NCBI GenBank assembly: GCA_013399115.1
Contig: VXAA01000953.1
Span: 62,228-126,227 of the forward strand
Origin: Anseranas semipalmata
Taxonomy: Eukaryota > Chordata > Aves > Anseriformes > Anseranatidae
Length of the DNA stretch: 64,000 nt
Direction: 5' to 3'
A model generated the notes under the pieces. That model ran no database searches. It was not told where the DNA came from and saw only the letters and a program-made list of their open reading frames with translations. A program made the position numbers and the translations under genes. How positions within the stretch are numbered: position 1 is the stretch's first letter; the number at the start of each line of letters is the position of its first letter. Shown in pieces: positions 51,220-64,000 of the stretch.

Positions 51220-54200
51220 GTACGTGAGGTTCTTATTACCTGCCATCTACTCCTCTCCTTCCAAGGGCTGGTTTGGTTTTGATTTCTGTGTTCAGAAGCA
51301 CAACAAAGTAATCTGGGGGAATATATAAAATACTAGGAGAGTTAAAATTCATGAATGACATAACTGCAGGTTAGTAACTGGTTTTAGGTATCTAACAGCA
51401 AGATTTATAGAGATATTTAGATACCTGAAGATGCACGTCCAGAGTATGCATCCAAAGCATCAGAGCGGGTCATCTGTGTAATTGCCTGGTTTGTGCAGCA
51501 AGAGTTAAGCTTTGGGATTTAGGAATAAAATAGGTATTTGCACCTGTGGTCAATTTAAATATGACTAATACAACATCAAAGCTTCAACGTTCTGACACAT
51601 TCTTCTCAAGACTTTTTATCAACTCTGGATTTAATCTAGTCATCACTGGTGCATCTTTATAAAGTAACATAGCATGAGACAACACTATTTTACGGACATG
51701 AATCCAATAAAACAACTCTTGAGAAGTAATTGTTATTTTTTCATAGCTAGAAAGTGGCTACAAGAAGAGAAGTGAACATTAATGGGGGAGGAAATCAGCC
51801 TTAACACTTAGTTAAACTCATTCCCTTAAACTGAAAAAAAAAAAAATGTAACTAAATACCCACTGCTCCTTTAAAGTTTTCCCTCTTCCAGGGCAGCGAG
51901 CATTCTCACTTTCTTTGTAGGAAAGGCCCACTGCAGTCTAAGTTGAAACATGCAGCTAGGTGCAAAGTCTTTGGTCAGAGCCTTGCAGTGTTCTCCAGTA
52001 AAGAGACAAATGAAGGGTTTAGTTGTCGGAAGTGACTTAAAACACATAACATAAGATTATTTCTTCACTCCCTGAAGGAAAGTTAAATAACACACTTGTT
52101 TTGCTCTTCATATTTCTCTCTATGTGAATAATTTTAAGAGTGAGCTGAACTATTTTCTGTTACAAATATGTTGTAACTGTGTATTTGTATGCAGTTTGTT
52201 TTTCTACTCAAGGAGTTTTAATTCCAACAGTTACCAGAGCATATTTACTGACGCAGAACCATACTGATATTTTATTCCTGAGAAGATTGTATTGGGAGTT
52301 TTTTCTGCAACAATGCTAGATTATTTTAACGTGTCTGAAAAGCCTTAGAAGACTCCATGTGTTATTTTATCACAGCTTTAGAAAAATGAAGCGTCATGTT
52401 ATTTTTAGTTTCCAGTTTCATTGGTTGTTTAGACTTATGGATAGTTTAGTGTGACTTGTGCTTTTTTCCCCCATTTGCTTCTCATTATTTCAGTGCATTA
52501 AACATCATTAACATTTTCAAAATGTCCTAGATTTGCATGCATCAGTCGGTGATGATGATTTCACTCCCAACCTCCCCCAGGTGTTGCTCAGTATTTTCCA
52601 AAAATTTAATGTCTGCGCTTACAGTGGAGGAGGGAAAAGAGATCATGTAGAAAATAAACCCCTTTGTTAGTGGTTTTATTTCAAAAAATGAAAAGAAATT
52701 TGAGGTTGATAAGATCATGAGAATTTTACCACCCCATTTAATTTTTGAAAGTACCAAGATTTAGCGGAATTTCCTAGAATTGTTTTGCAGAATTCCGTAT
52801 TTCCTTCAGTCAGATAGCAAATGTTATAAATGAAAAACTACACGAACTGTTTAATATGAAGTCAGTACATGTGAGCTACAACTTCTTACAGCATCAAAAG
52901 TTCCTGGAAATGCTTCTTAACTCTCTCTATCTTTTGCCAGTGTTTTATCAGCACTCTGATGAAATCCCCCTTCCCAATCGCCTTAATTCCAAAATAAATT
53001 AGTATCAAACAAGGCCAGGAAATCAACTGATCTAGCACAGTCTTTTTCAAAGCAACAACTGAAATGTGAACCTTAGGTCTCTGAGTGTGCATCACTCTAC
53101 TTTCACTACGTATATTTTTTCCCTTTTCCCAGCAACTATACTTCTGCTTTTTGTGCATGTTGACCACTTTGTCATTCTAGAGGGGAATTCTAAACAACCG
53201 GAGCTTTATGAAGTATTTGCTTCCCCCAGGTACTGCCCTCTTCATCCATGCTTTTCACCAGCAATATCCTGAAAAGCTAAAGTCGAGCTTCATAAATAGG
53301 CTGTTATTTTTGCAGGGATCTTTCTAACACCTTAACAGCAAGCAGCAGCAGAAAAAAAAAAAAAGAAATTGTTCTCCTATCTTTTGTTATTCTCTCCTTC
53401 CCTCCCTAATCCCCACCCCCTTTTCTTTTTTTCCCTACAACTGCATTATGAAAATAAACGCAACCCGAATATAATGGAAGAAACAGCTGCCAACTGATAC
53501 TAAACTCTTTCACCATTAGGAACATTTGATACCACCTAAGAAACTTCAAACCGTTCTGCTCCTTTTTAATCCTTTCATCCTGAAAACGGAAGAAAAAAAT
53601 CTGTTAAAAATTTCTGTGAGCGATACCTATTCAAAGCTGTTCAGGTAGGATCACATGGGTAACAGTACTGAATCATACAAGGCATCTACTTACATATCCT
53701 CTCAAACAATATACTAGAGTGCAAATTTAGGAGGAATGTAAGAATTTGGACCAGTAGAGAGTGAGTTGTCCTCTGGAATACTCTTCTAACATCAGATTGG
53801 TGGAATTTTCTGAACTGAAAAACTGTATTCACTTCAGTCATGTTTAATACCTTTTACTGTCTCCAGCTGTTTCTGTGGATCCACTCCCATTGCACTGCTA
53901 ATACAGGCATAGCTAGTGACAGGCAGCACAGAACAAAGATTTCTCTCTTAACTCCATCGGTTTGAAAACCAGTCATTTCCTCTTTATTTTCTTTTAACCA
54001 CTACTAATCTGTGAGAGGATCTTCCCTTTTATCTCACAGGAGCTTGTGTCCTTTAAGGGCTGTTGGCTAGAAGCTTCGTCATAAACTTTTTGGAAAATAA
54101 GATGCACTGCTGCTTGGATTGCCTTTCTTCATGTATCTGCTGATTCTTCAAACACCTTCCCTCTACAGAACTTTTGACTCTTCCTTGCTATGCTAGCTTT

Positions 54201-57200
54201 ATGTCTAGTTTCTGTATGCTGTTTTTCATAGGTTAATCACACTTGTGGATCTGCAGATTATAGATTCAAAAGACAATAGAAACACCGAAGTTTGCCACCT
54301 TCTGTTTCTGTAGTACACAGCAGCTTATAGAATGGTGTCAAGCTATCTAGATATTCTTCATAATTATATGGGAATTGAAAATAAACTACCCTTGATAAAG
54401 ACAAACCTTTCATCAGCTAAGGAACTAATACCTGGAATAACCATTTACTACAGCTTAAGCACAATAGTATGTGCTATTTAAAACAGCACTTGTTGAAAAT
54501 GACAGAGTTTTTGGCCTGGGGATACTTAGAGCTGAAATTATTTCAGAAAAACACATTCAACTTGCTTTTCTCAGTTAGTGCAGATAAGATTTCTGTAGTT
54601 CTGTCTTCTGTGTAGGAAAATTAAATTAGTAATCATATTTGCTTTGTCAGAAAGAACAAGAGAAGTTGTTCAAGGCTGGCTGCTTCTTCCTTCACCTTAG
54701 AGAGAACAAAATCTGAGCCAAAACCAAGAGTGAATTGCTCATCTTAAATTGGTCACAAATATTTGGTCACTTGACCTCGAAAACTTTTTGTCATATTTTT
54801 ATTGTGTATATTGGTGTGAAAGAGGTGGAGCAATGCAATTGCAGGATAATGTTTTCTTTAGTTTTGCTTAAATGATGAAGGTAAACAAAGTTTCTCCCAT
54901 GTTCGGTCAGTATCTGACTCAGGAAATGCCTGCATTTTTGCCTTGAATAGAATTATACTGTGCTAGTCATAACTTAAGTGCTAACTTTTTTTTTCTTCCT
55001 TTTTTTTTTAAGTTCTTCAACCCACTTGGTATTTAAGGGAGACAGCACTTAAAAAGGTTAGAAAAAAGTTTGTGATGGAACAAGTATAATCAAATCCCTG
55101 TTCTTTGCTGCCATGAATACAGCTTAAAGAGACTTCATGAATAGTATCAGATTTCTTAAGCATATTGTAGACACTTCCAAACAATCACGTCTTTAGCTTA
55201 CATTCTAACATCCACAATTGTTAAAACCTTCAGACCAATTTCCTCTCAGAAAAAGACAGCATTATGGTTTGTAACAACAAGAAAAGTCTCTGACTTCAAA
55301 CATAGCCAGAAGGAAATATCAAACTAAATTTATTTGGAGGAAGAAATAGAATTAGGGAATAACAATGACTTTCTCTAAGATATACTCAAGCATTAACAAG
55401 CCAACATTAATTCAAATGTAAACATCTATAAGCTTTTGTTATCATAGAATCATAGAATCACTTAGGTTGGAAAAGACCTCCAAGATAATCAAGTCCGTTA
55501 ACCTAGCAAAAAACAAAAACACAGTCTAAGTTTTTCCTGTAGCTACACATGCTGGCAAATACTCATAGACTGGAAAAAACACTGAGGTGAAAAGTCACCC
55601 TAAGCAGAGGGATAACAATATTAGACACTCGGTTAATTTCAACATACTTCTGCTATAAATATGGAGCACTAAGTTCCCCTGTAGTATCATTTCTAATGAG
55701 ATGGCATCCCCCTCTTATCTCTTACAAAGTATATTTAAATACAGTATGAATAACATACTACATTTGCCATCAAGTTTTTTAATCCTGGAATTGTAAAGAT
55801 AGAGGACATTAATAGTGGGAATTAGAGCTATACAAATAAAATAATCCAGATGATTCAAAATGCTTAATTAAAATTGCACATTAACAAGATACAGTGCATA
55901 GCAGAGCTGCAGGTAACCTTCCTGTTCTGAAGAGTATTTCGTTTGGAGGTAAGCTTTGTTTTGTTGTGAAATACAAATAGCCATGAGCAGTTAGCTCTAT
56001 AAATACATCAAGGGGGGCTACAATAGTTCCAGATACCATATTCTACCTTTAACAAACTGTTGCCCTGTCAAGATACGGGACTTAGCCCACATTTTTATAT
56101 CAGTTGTTTTCATCCACCTTTTGTGATTGTGCCAACATGTGTGTTATTGTTTTTAGAGAGGGGAGAACTACAACTGAGAAGATTCACCTAAGGTAGCAGG
56201 GAAAGATATGGGCAAACTTGATGTTAGCTGTTAAGTTTGTGTTAGACTCTGGTCCATGCTTCCCTGCAGGGAAATCTTAGTTAAGCCTGCGCTCTACGAG
56301 TGTAAAACAAGAGTGGTGCCATCTTTCTTGCAACACCACTGGGTTTGTCTTCCTCTCATCTGACTCAAATTCTAGGAACCAAGAAAAACTCTTCTCTTCA
56401 AAAAGTGGCTCTCAAAGCTGATTAACACAGAAGAGTGGCTCTGTATTGAATGTAGCTGTATTTCTTGAGCAAGTGATCAGAGCTCACTTAAAGGAGAAAA
56501 ATCCACCCAGTCAGGAATGCTGCTCACCAGGTATGACAACCCACGATTTGTAAAGCGAAGGAGAAGCTGCGGTTCACAGGTTCCTTCAACCTGACCTACC
56601 TTCAGCCAGACTATGGTTACTTAAAGAGCAATAACACCCCAATCTTTATACTTTCTAAAGGTGGCTCAGTTTCAGTTCAAATGAAAGGAGTGGCTACAGA
56701 AAGTTGGCATAAGAAACGAGCATTTCATTGTTTTCTGGACTTAAAAAAAACAAAAAAAAAACAAAAAAACCTGCAAGTTTGTTTCGATACCAGGATATTT
56801 ATTTACTACCTGACAGAACTATGGGTACATTAGGAAGAAAAAATGCCATTTCTTGAAATGCAGAACATGAGGTGACTGTGCAGAGACCTGCCAGCACCAC
56901 AAATACATCTAAGGCCTTTTACAGCTATTGTATTTAAATCAGTATTACCAAGTGCTACAGTATAATGCAAGACCTTCTGCTTCCTACCTTTTCCAAAATT
57001 GTGGAAGGTGACTCATGCTGGATTAACAGGAGAGAAATTAAGATTATGCTTAGAAGTAATGCTTTAAGGAACTACTGGGGAAAAAAGCTGTTGTTCCCAG
57101 ACAGGGAACAAACACTGAAACTGTGCCTCAGTGGCAAGTAAATCAGTGTCATACAGTGGTGGGAAACTCTGTGGAGACAGAGGCTGATGGAGTAGTTCTG

Positions 57201-60200
57201 CAAATCAAGTCTACCCTTTTCTGTGAAAATTGGATAGAGCAGGTGTGAAAGTAGTTCTTTGAGGGAAGATGATACCCAGAAAAAAACAGGACAATACATT
57301 TGGATTTGAGCTCTAATTATGAATATAAGGCTTCTGTGAATCATTAAAAAGAAGGCTGGTCATCCTTTGAGATTTCCTAGTGGAGTGATTGTCTTTAGTA
57401 AAGATGGCCAACTTATTAAAAGACAGTAGCAGTGCTTCTTTCTAGAGCACATTAATTTAATTTTCCCCATTTGTAACTATTTTTCTCTTGATTTCCAGTG
57501 ATATGGTATCTCAAACAAATAAGACTACATGTGTTGGGCACTTGTGTGCCATTAAAATTCAGTTGGCTCTGAGTATATAGTTTCCTTGGGTCCTTTGAAA
57601 AGCTAAGATTCAGTGAGTAACTGTTGGTGTCCCATTGCCTAACTCTTGTGTTTTGGGGTTGTTGTGGATTTTTTTTTTTCCTCTCCTTTGAACATTACTC
57701 CATTAGGGAGATTTTAGCATAACTCAGTGAAAGCTAAATCCCACCACTGACTAAAGAACACAGAGATCTACACAAATAGTGGTAGTGTGGGGGCTTGGGG
57801 AAGGTTTGTTTGTTTATGGTAAAGCTGTGTATTGCCCTGAACTTGCATCAATGAAGTTGGTTTACATCTCGTTACTGACTTCAGTAAGAGTATGATCTTG
57901 CTTCATACTGGTCTACATGTGGGGAATAATACCCGTATTAGCAAGATATTTTAATACTTTGCATCCAGATTTAATATTTTTAATCTGTTGCGACCATTGT
58001 CTCCATTTCATTTCCCTTGTTTAGTTCTCCTCCATTGTTTTGCTTCCTCCTCACTTCTGTCACGTTTTTGTCCCCTTCCAAAAGGGGACCAAAATCCCTT
58101 TTCCTTTGTCATTTTCTCCCCTTCCCACCCATTGTATTCCTCCTGCCACCAACTCAGTTTAGCCCAGAGGTGACCAAAGCTGCACACTGAGCTGTGTCCT
58201 TACTCTCTGTGGAATGCTAAACCTGCACTGTCAAGAGAAGTTCACCATATGAGATCCTTTTCAGGACCAACTCCAGCTTCTCTATTTTGCTATATATGGT
58301 CAAAATACTTGTCTGCTTCTTTGGAGGAAAAAAAAAAAAAAAAGATTACCTCTGAAAAGCAGAAAGCTACCCAAACTGGAAAACAAGACAACTTCCAGTG
58401 AGAAAGGCTGGGAGAATTATTTACTGCGTGTGTTGCAGCCTTTAATTCCTGTCTTCCCTTCTCCTCGAGCGACCCCTAATGGGACGAGACACAGGCACCA
58501 CTTACCTGTGCGGGTTCACACACGGTTTCCTGGCACTGCCAGCCCGAGCGAGCCTGCCCTGGCACGCTGAGCCTGGCACTAGGGTCGAGGTGTGGGTCTG
58601 GGTGCCGCCATTCCCCATGGCCTGCGAGGGAAGCAGAGGGAGAGAGCGAGGCAGAAGCCACGTGGAGAAAGACGGACATAGAACATCTTAGAAATACGCA
58701 GGGCTGTTAAAGCACGGGGAAGGAATGGTACCAAAAGAGTCAGGAGAAAGAGTCCGCGTGCAGTCAACAGAAGGAAAAAAGTGACTACTGTGCCAAGGCG
58801 CAGTGGAGGGAGACGCTCTGAAGGCCTCCTCTATTAGTCAGCCCCTCATGGGGTCAGGGGGAGTTCAGCAGGAACAGCCAGAGCTGACCGGCCTACAGAT
58901 GGGTTTTTGTCAGCTTCAGAAACATAGGAACAAAGGCAAATTGACCGTGTTACTTTATGGACGCATCTACGTACCCACACTGATCCTGGTGCCCGAACGT
59001 TGGGCTCATCCTGCTATGGTGCCTGGGTGAAAAGCCTCTTCACAGCTTCCAACATATGAGCCTTGAACACACCTTTGGGTTACTGGGTACCACACAGTCA
59101 GGTGCAGTGTAGTTTGATGAGACAAAGCATGCAGATTTAACAGCTCACCTCACCTGAAAAGGAGAGTTTCTGATCCTTCTCTGGTCCTGGCTGTTGTTTC
59201 CCCTGCTAAACTCGTGCCAAGCACAATTGCTCATCAGATACTCTGTGAGTCACTTCGAGTTGCTAAAGTTGCAGGAAAAAACAGCAGCACGCAAGAAAAG
59301 AGTTGAATCGTTTCCTGCTCTTTTAATTTATTAAAACAGCTCTTGGAAGGGCCTAATACTAGGCCAGAGTTGTTATTGGGCAGGGGAAGAACATGATGAC
59401 TGCCCAGCCAAGGGTAGGAGCTGTTACAGTAAGGTCAGCTGCGTGTGGATCTGTACCCTTACAGGCTGCCTGCTTGCTTTGCTGCATGTTTGAGCCCACC
59501 ATTTGACATACGACAAAGCCATTGATCAGTGCATTAATGCCATGGCAATGGCCAAGCATGCACCCAGTATAGAAGGGAGAGAAAAACAGTGAATGATAGA
59601 TAAATAATATAAATTGAAAGACTGTGTTTGTTGGAAGACACCCTGTTTATTACAGCAGGTAGCCTACACAGCAAGCAAAGTTAACAAGTACAATAAATTG
59701 AAGTTATCATCCATTGCAGATTTGGATTTTATAGAATGAGTGAAGCAATTCTCTGGAAAGCTCCTGGCAACACCCACAGTATTATAGCTTGCATCAGTTC
59801 ATCTCACCTTTAGTGTTGAAAAGCAGTGCAGAAAAGAAGCATGGGAAAGGAAATGGAAATCCAGGAACCCAGACTTAAGTCATTACTTGCTCAATATGGA
59901 GAGGGCTCATTCCCAAAGCCAGCGATTCGCTATGCTAATTTTAATGCAAATCAGTATCATTTTAGATTGATCCCAAGGTTTTGACTTTGAGAAAGGAAAA
60001 AAAAATAACCAAGCCAGTGGCATTCTGAGATTCTGTAAATCTATCATGCTATGATTTTCGGGCCTCCGGTGATTTTACACTCAAGTCTTGCAACACATTC
60101 GTTGTTGCATGGGATTAGGGAGTAGTTGCAGAGATAAGCAGCTGCTACTTTGGAAAACTTTTTGGCAGTCTGGTTTCTGCAGCTGTAATTAAGACGAATT

Positions 60201-63200
60201 AGCTAACCAGCCTGTGAAAGTAGGAATGGCGTTGTAGACGCAGAAGCATGGATTTGAACTCAGCCTTTTTTGCCTGCAGTACAGTGCTTTACATAGGTCA
60301 CTGCTACAATGTGTTAGTTAGCGTACCTTCATAGCTTTAATATTCGAAATTTAGCTGTCCTCTTATTCCTTATTTCTCAAGTCTGTCTATCCTGTTTATA
60401 CTAGTATAGTAGATTGGGTGTCAGGTTTTAATTATAACAGATAATAGGTGAAAGTTGTATGAGGCTTTTAGGGTGCCTAGGTCAAGATTTGAACATACTG
60501 TAGGGCTTAATATTTCCTTCAAAATCCTGAAGATTGCACAAGGCCTTAAGAGTATCCATTAGTTGTCTGCTGCTTTCACAAATGCTGCTGGCTGTCATCG
60601 TAGACCTCAAATTCAGAGCTTTGTTCTACAAAGTGTTCATCATTTTATGATTTTCTTTAATAGAGGAGTTCTTGTTATGTTTCTTTTTGTTTGTTTGTTT
60701 TTTAAGTCAATCCACATGTTGCAAGTAACTGATGGAGTAACTGCTAACGAACCTCTCTCCATTGCTTAGACACTCCAATCAATTCTACAGCGTGCATGTG
60801 TGTAAACAGTACAGGTACATATCAAACCTGTCCAACCTGAATGCCCTGTCTAAAGAAATTTTTCAAGCATGCCATAAAGCATCTACTACTGCAGTTAAAA
60901 ATACAGTAGCCCACACTGATCTTATTTCTCATCTCATCACTAAAGGGACACATACTGCCTGTCTTACAGTAGTACCAGCAATCAGCTCAGAGAAGTTAAG
61001 GCTTTGTGTGAATACGTAGGAAGTTTTGGAACAATGTCATTGAGGATTGGAGTCAGTTGTTTTCACACTGTTATAAATGTGGAGCAGCAGGTGCAACAGA
61101 AAATTGCCTTTTCTAAAGCTCAGCAAGGTGATGTACAGGAAAAGTTGACACTTAACGGGTCAGAGTGCCTCACCGGTCATAGACAGAAAGGAAGTTCTGA
61201 GGACAGAGGTAGGAGAAGGCTGGCTGCTCATGAATTCCTATCCTTCAAGTTCCCAGACACACTTAAAACTTAGGCTTCCCTTCAGCAAGTGGTCTTTCCT
61301 CCCTGTAAACTGTTAAGAACTGCTTCCTGATAGAGCATCTATGAAATCCATTGTCAGCCTTTAAAGTCACCTTCTGCAACTGATGCTACTTATGGACCAT
61401 GAGGACCTAAGCTGACTCCCTGGATTGGAAGGCATATTGTACAGCTCAAGTGGGTAGACAAAAAAAATGTCTGATCCTGTTCCACTGAATGTCCTGTACT
61501 ACTATTACTCTCTAAAAATATTTTGAACAGTCCTAGTTAAAGCAATGGCTCTATACCCATTAAAAACTTTGAGTCTTTTGGCTTCATTGTTTGCATTTGG
61601 TACAAGGAGTCCCAAATCCTGTCTCACTGACCGAGATTTAAATTTCTCTTTACATATAGCTTCGCAAATGTCTCCTTAGATAACAAAGCCTCCTGAACAC
61701 ATTTAGTAAACAGCAAGATTATTGCCCTGCTTCTCAGAAATGGTTGTGTGGAGAAAGGGTCAAGGAAGAGGCAGGTTTTCATGCAGAAATTGGCATTATC
61801 TCTGAAGAAAACATGCATAGAACTGCATGCTTAGTTCCTCCTCAACAATAGCACTATGTCTTCTCTGCCTGCTCTACCTAATTCTCGTTAGGATATGAAA
61901 TGTGTGTACACATTTATGTATGTATACGCATGCACACACCCACAACCTGAAGCATGCTGAGCCTCAGATACTCTGTTCCCAGGTGTGACCACCACCATCA
62001 TTGCTCCCCTTTGTGCTAATCACATAGTTTGTGGGGCCATGATGTGAATGGGCTCAGTACCTACCAACAGCTGCATTAGCAGAAGTAAGGGGACCGGTTT
62101 GGGTGCAGGGGGGAGCAAGAACTCCTGAGGTAGCCAAAGGCCCTTGTCAAACCTTGTCACAAGCAAGCAGCAGCAGCAGGAAGGTACTCGCCATCTCAGC
62201 CCTCTGTGGAGGGAATAAGAAGGGGCAGAACGGGAATATCCAGTGATCCTTCACAGTGGCTGTTGCTGACTTTCTTTGGTTAGAAGCATGTGGCAACACA
62301 AGAGAGGAATTTATCTAATTCCCCTGCGTGCTGCTTCAGCCTTTTCTTTTCAAGCCCATACAGCCTTGACAGTAACTGAGCCATTGCTTAAGAGCAGAAT
62401 GCCATGCTGATTAGCGTTAGTAGCATAAAATGAAAGTCTGTATGCAAGCCGCAGATTCCACCCCAGTTTAAAGACAAATATAGGACCACTGTGTCAAGCA
62501 TCTTACATTCCTGGCTGTCAGACTACAGTGGGATAATAAGACTCACAATTCAGTAATTAATTTCAGGGCTGGAGAAGCAACACATGTGATACACTAAGGG
62601 TTTTTGTTTCCCAAATAGGCAACTCTAGCTAGGCTATGCTTCAACATCAGTCATGTTCACTAATCTTAGTCTGACCCCTAGTGAGCTGTCACAGAATAAT
62701 CAGATTTATCTAGGGCATGCTGCTCCCTCCTGACAGGCAACTAATACAAAAAAAAAGCCATTTATCCACTTCTTTTGCTTAAAAAAACTTGATTACCTTT
62801 GTCAGTAGTATAACATAAGAAAAAGAAGAGAAGTGTCAGCTGAGAAGTCATAAGGCTTTCTTCTGAAACTGGACATTTGTAAGAGAGCACATGAAGTGGT
62901 ATCAAATTCCCTTACCTTACTCCAACATATAAGGTATTTTTGTCCCCCTTCTCCCACTTTTTCGAAGCAATCAGGAACTGCTTCTTAATACTTATGAAAA
63001 GATTTTATTTCTGAAAAAGACAAAGCAGAAGTTGTATCTGGTTAGATAGTAAGTTTAAAGCAACAAAACACTTAGACAAAAAATAAGTTAAAGCTGTAAA
63101 CACGTTTTTAAGGACCTAGATAACTTGCACAATTTTTTAAGCCATTAGAAGATTCTAGGTTTTTGTCAGCTTTCACCTCAGCATTTTGTTCATACTGGAT

Positions 63201-63564
63201 GTTTCTTGTTCAGTGTTTATGCCAAGTAGTTACAGGCCAAAATACAACCACTGTTCACTTTCCTTGGCAGTAACACAAGCACAGTAAAATTTTTATGGAT
63301 TTTTCCCCTCACGGAGATCCATTTATCAAGCACACTGACAGATTAAAAAATATATAATTTGCCCAACTTCTGAAATGTACCCACGAGAGCTCACGCCTCT
63401 TTTTTTTCATTATTATTTTTAAAGAAGCACTCTGCTGTTGTTGTAGCCAAGAGGACTATCTCAGTAATAGTGCTCTCTGTTTATGGTTTTGGTGTACTTT
63501 TATCACCCCTGTTTTGCACAAGACATGATTTTGACATCTATTCCCATCTTTCTGCTCCTTACAG
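51220..63564 (+). other. MARVELD3-like: Large intron of the MARVELD3-like gene
   Basis: A 12.3-kb interval from GTACGTGAG to the acceptor TTTCTGCTCCTTACAG. It contains the only clear CR1 copy in the window. Open frames such as 60,762-61,019 plus or 57,072-57,344 minus have no support as exons. A moderately GC-rich stretch near 58,460-58,880 has no splice-bounded coding frame. Confidence 0.7.
55441..55515 (-). mobile_element. CR1 LINE, severely 5'-truncated 3' end
   Basis: ATCATAGAATCATAGAATC followed by a GGTTGGAAAAGACCTCCAAGAT-type segment is the reverse complement of the typical avian CR1 3' terminus, which ends in repeated ATTCTATGAT. Only about 75 bp remain, so it is a dead-on-arrival fragment inserted in antisense within the intron. 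The left edge is clear; the right edge fades near 55,515. Confidence 0.88.
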
Positions 63565-64000
63565 GCATTTTGAAGTTTGTGGAAATCACGGTTAACCTCC
63601 TGGTGCTGATTTGCGTGGGTGCTGCCCAAGCCTCTGTTGCAGGCTTCACTTCCATCGGAGGCTTGGGTATCGGATCCTTTAACCTGAACTCAGCCTATAG
63701 CCCCTTTGAGGGAACGGAGCTCCAGGAGGTGAGAGAGCTAGACATGCAGATCACCCAGATGAGGGCCCCTTGCGTGTATGGCGGAGTAGCCTTCAGCTTA
63801 ACAGCAGCAGCACTTACGCTCGTCTTCCTTGTTGTGGGGGTGAAACCCATCCACCGCCTCAAACTGGGGCTGCTCGCTGGTGAGTGCGCCTTCAACCTGC
63901 TGGCTGGCGTGGGCTACATCACAGCCGTCGGCCTCTACTTGCATTTTGTCACCCAGGTGAACTCCACGGAAGCCTGCAAGAGGCGCGAGAGGCTGTACGC
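63565..64000 (+). CDS. MARVELD3-like: MARVELD3-like protein, MARVEL-domain exon (residues 89-233, runs off the window)
   Basis: After TTCTGCTCCTTACAG the exon opens in phase 1 and reads 144 uninterrupted codons to the window end. It encodes three of the four membrane helices of a MARVEL domain: TM1 about residues 90-112 (ILKFVEITVNLLVLICVG), a 45-residue first extracellular loop rich in Gly/Ser, TM2 about 159-181 (VYGGVAFSLTAAALTLVFLV), a short KPIHRLK cytosolic turn, and TM3 about 189-216. The second loop begins with an N-glycosylation sequon (NST, 221-223) and a Cys at 226; TM4 and the tail are missing because the window ends. The family covers occludin, tricellulin and MARVELD3, which are tight-junction membrane proteins. 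The loop motif RELDMQITQMRAP and the lack of an occludin-type loop point to MARVELD3. Whether it is the orthologue or a paralogue is not settled by sequence alone. Confidence 0.85.

Noticed and set aside
63695..63895. A 66-codon minus-strand frame opposite the MARVEL exon
   Set aside because: Antisense shadow of the real coding exon.

Overview
The window is vertebrate nuclear DNA, almost certainly from a bird. The evidence is a CR1 LINE 3' end with the repeated ATTCTATGAT terminus at 55.4 kb (reverse strand), low interspersed-repeat density, and a BCL2 terminal exon with an avian-like sequence. Coding sequence is under 1% of the window. Most open reading frames are chance frames in introns, the 3' UTR or simple repeats.

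Layout, left to right. (1) 1-22,943 is the 3' part of the last intron of BCL2 (+ strand). It contains no exon I can support and ends with a 30-unit (TCTTT)n microsatellite 93 bp before the splice acceptor. (2) 22,944-23,078 is the final BCL2 coding exon: the end of BH2 plus the C-terminal membrane anchor. (3) 23,079 to about 27,766 is a long BCL2 3' UTR. Blocks resemble the mammalian 3' UTR throughout, including an AU-rich element, miR-15/16 and miR-181 8-mer matches, and a distal poly(A) signal in a conserved context. (4) About 27.8-46.4 kb is intergenic. It holds a 96-base A homopolymer, an unresolved (AAAAG)n tract with an N, an orphan CpG-rich patch at 40.1 kb and a weak candidate signal-peptide exon at 34.4 kb. 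(5) 46.39-46.72 kb is a CpG island interrupted by a 99-base assembly gap. (6) From there to the right end runs a + strand gene that I assembled exon by exon. It has a probable 5' UTR exon ending at 46,629 and coding exons at 47,695-47,789, 51,050-51,219 and 63,565-64,000 (continuing past the window). The exons join in phase into a 233-residue partial protein: a short basic/PPxY N-terminus followed by a MARVEL-type tetraspan, best described as MARVELD3-like (tight-junction family).

The most interesting point is that a MARVELD3-like gene lies immediately downstream of BCL2. In human, MARVELD3 lies beside PHLPP2 (chr16), and BCL2 lies beside PHLPP1 (chr18). I infer that this may be the PHLPP1-side ohnologue of MARVELD3, kept in birds and absent from the human locus. 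The two genes here share strand and neighbourhood; I see no sign that they work together.
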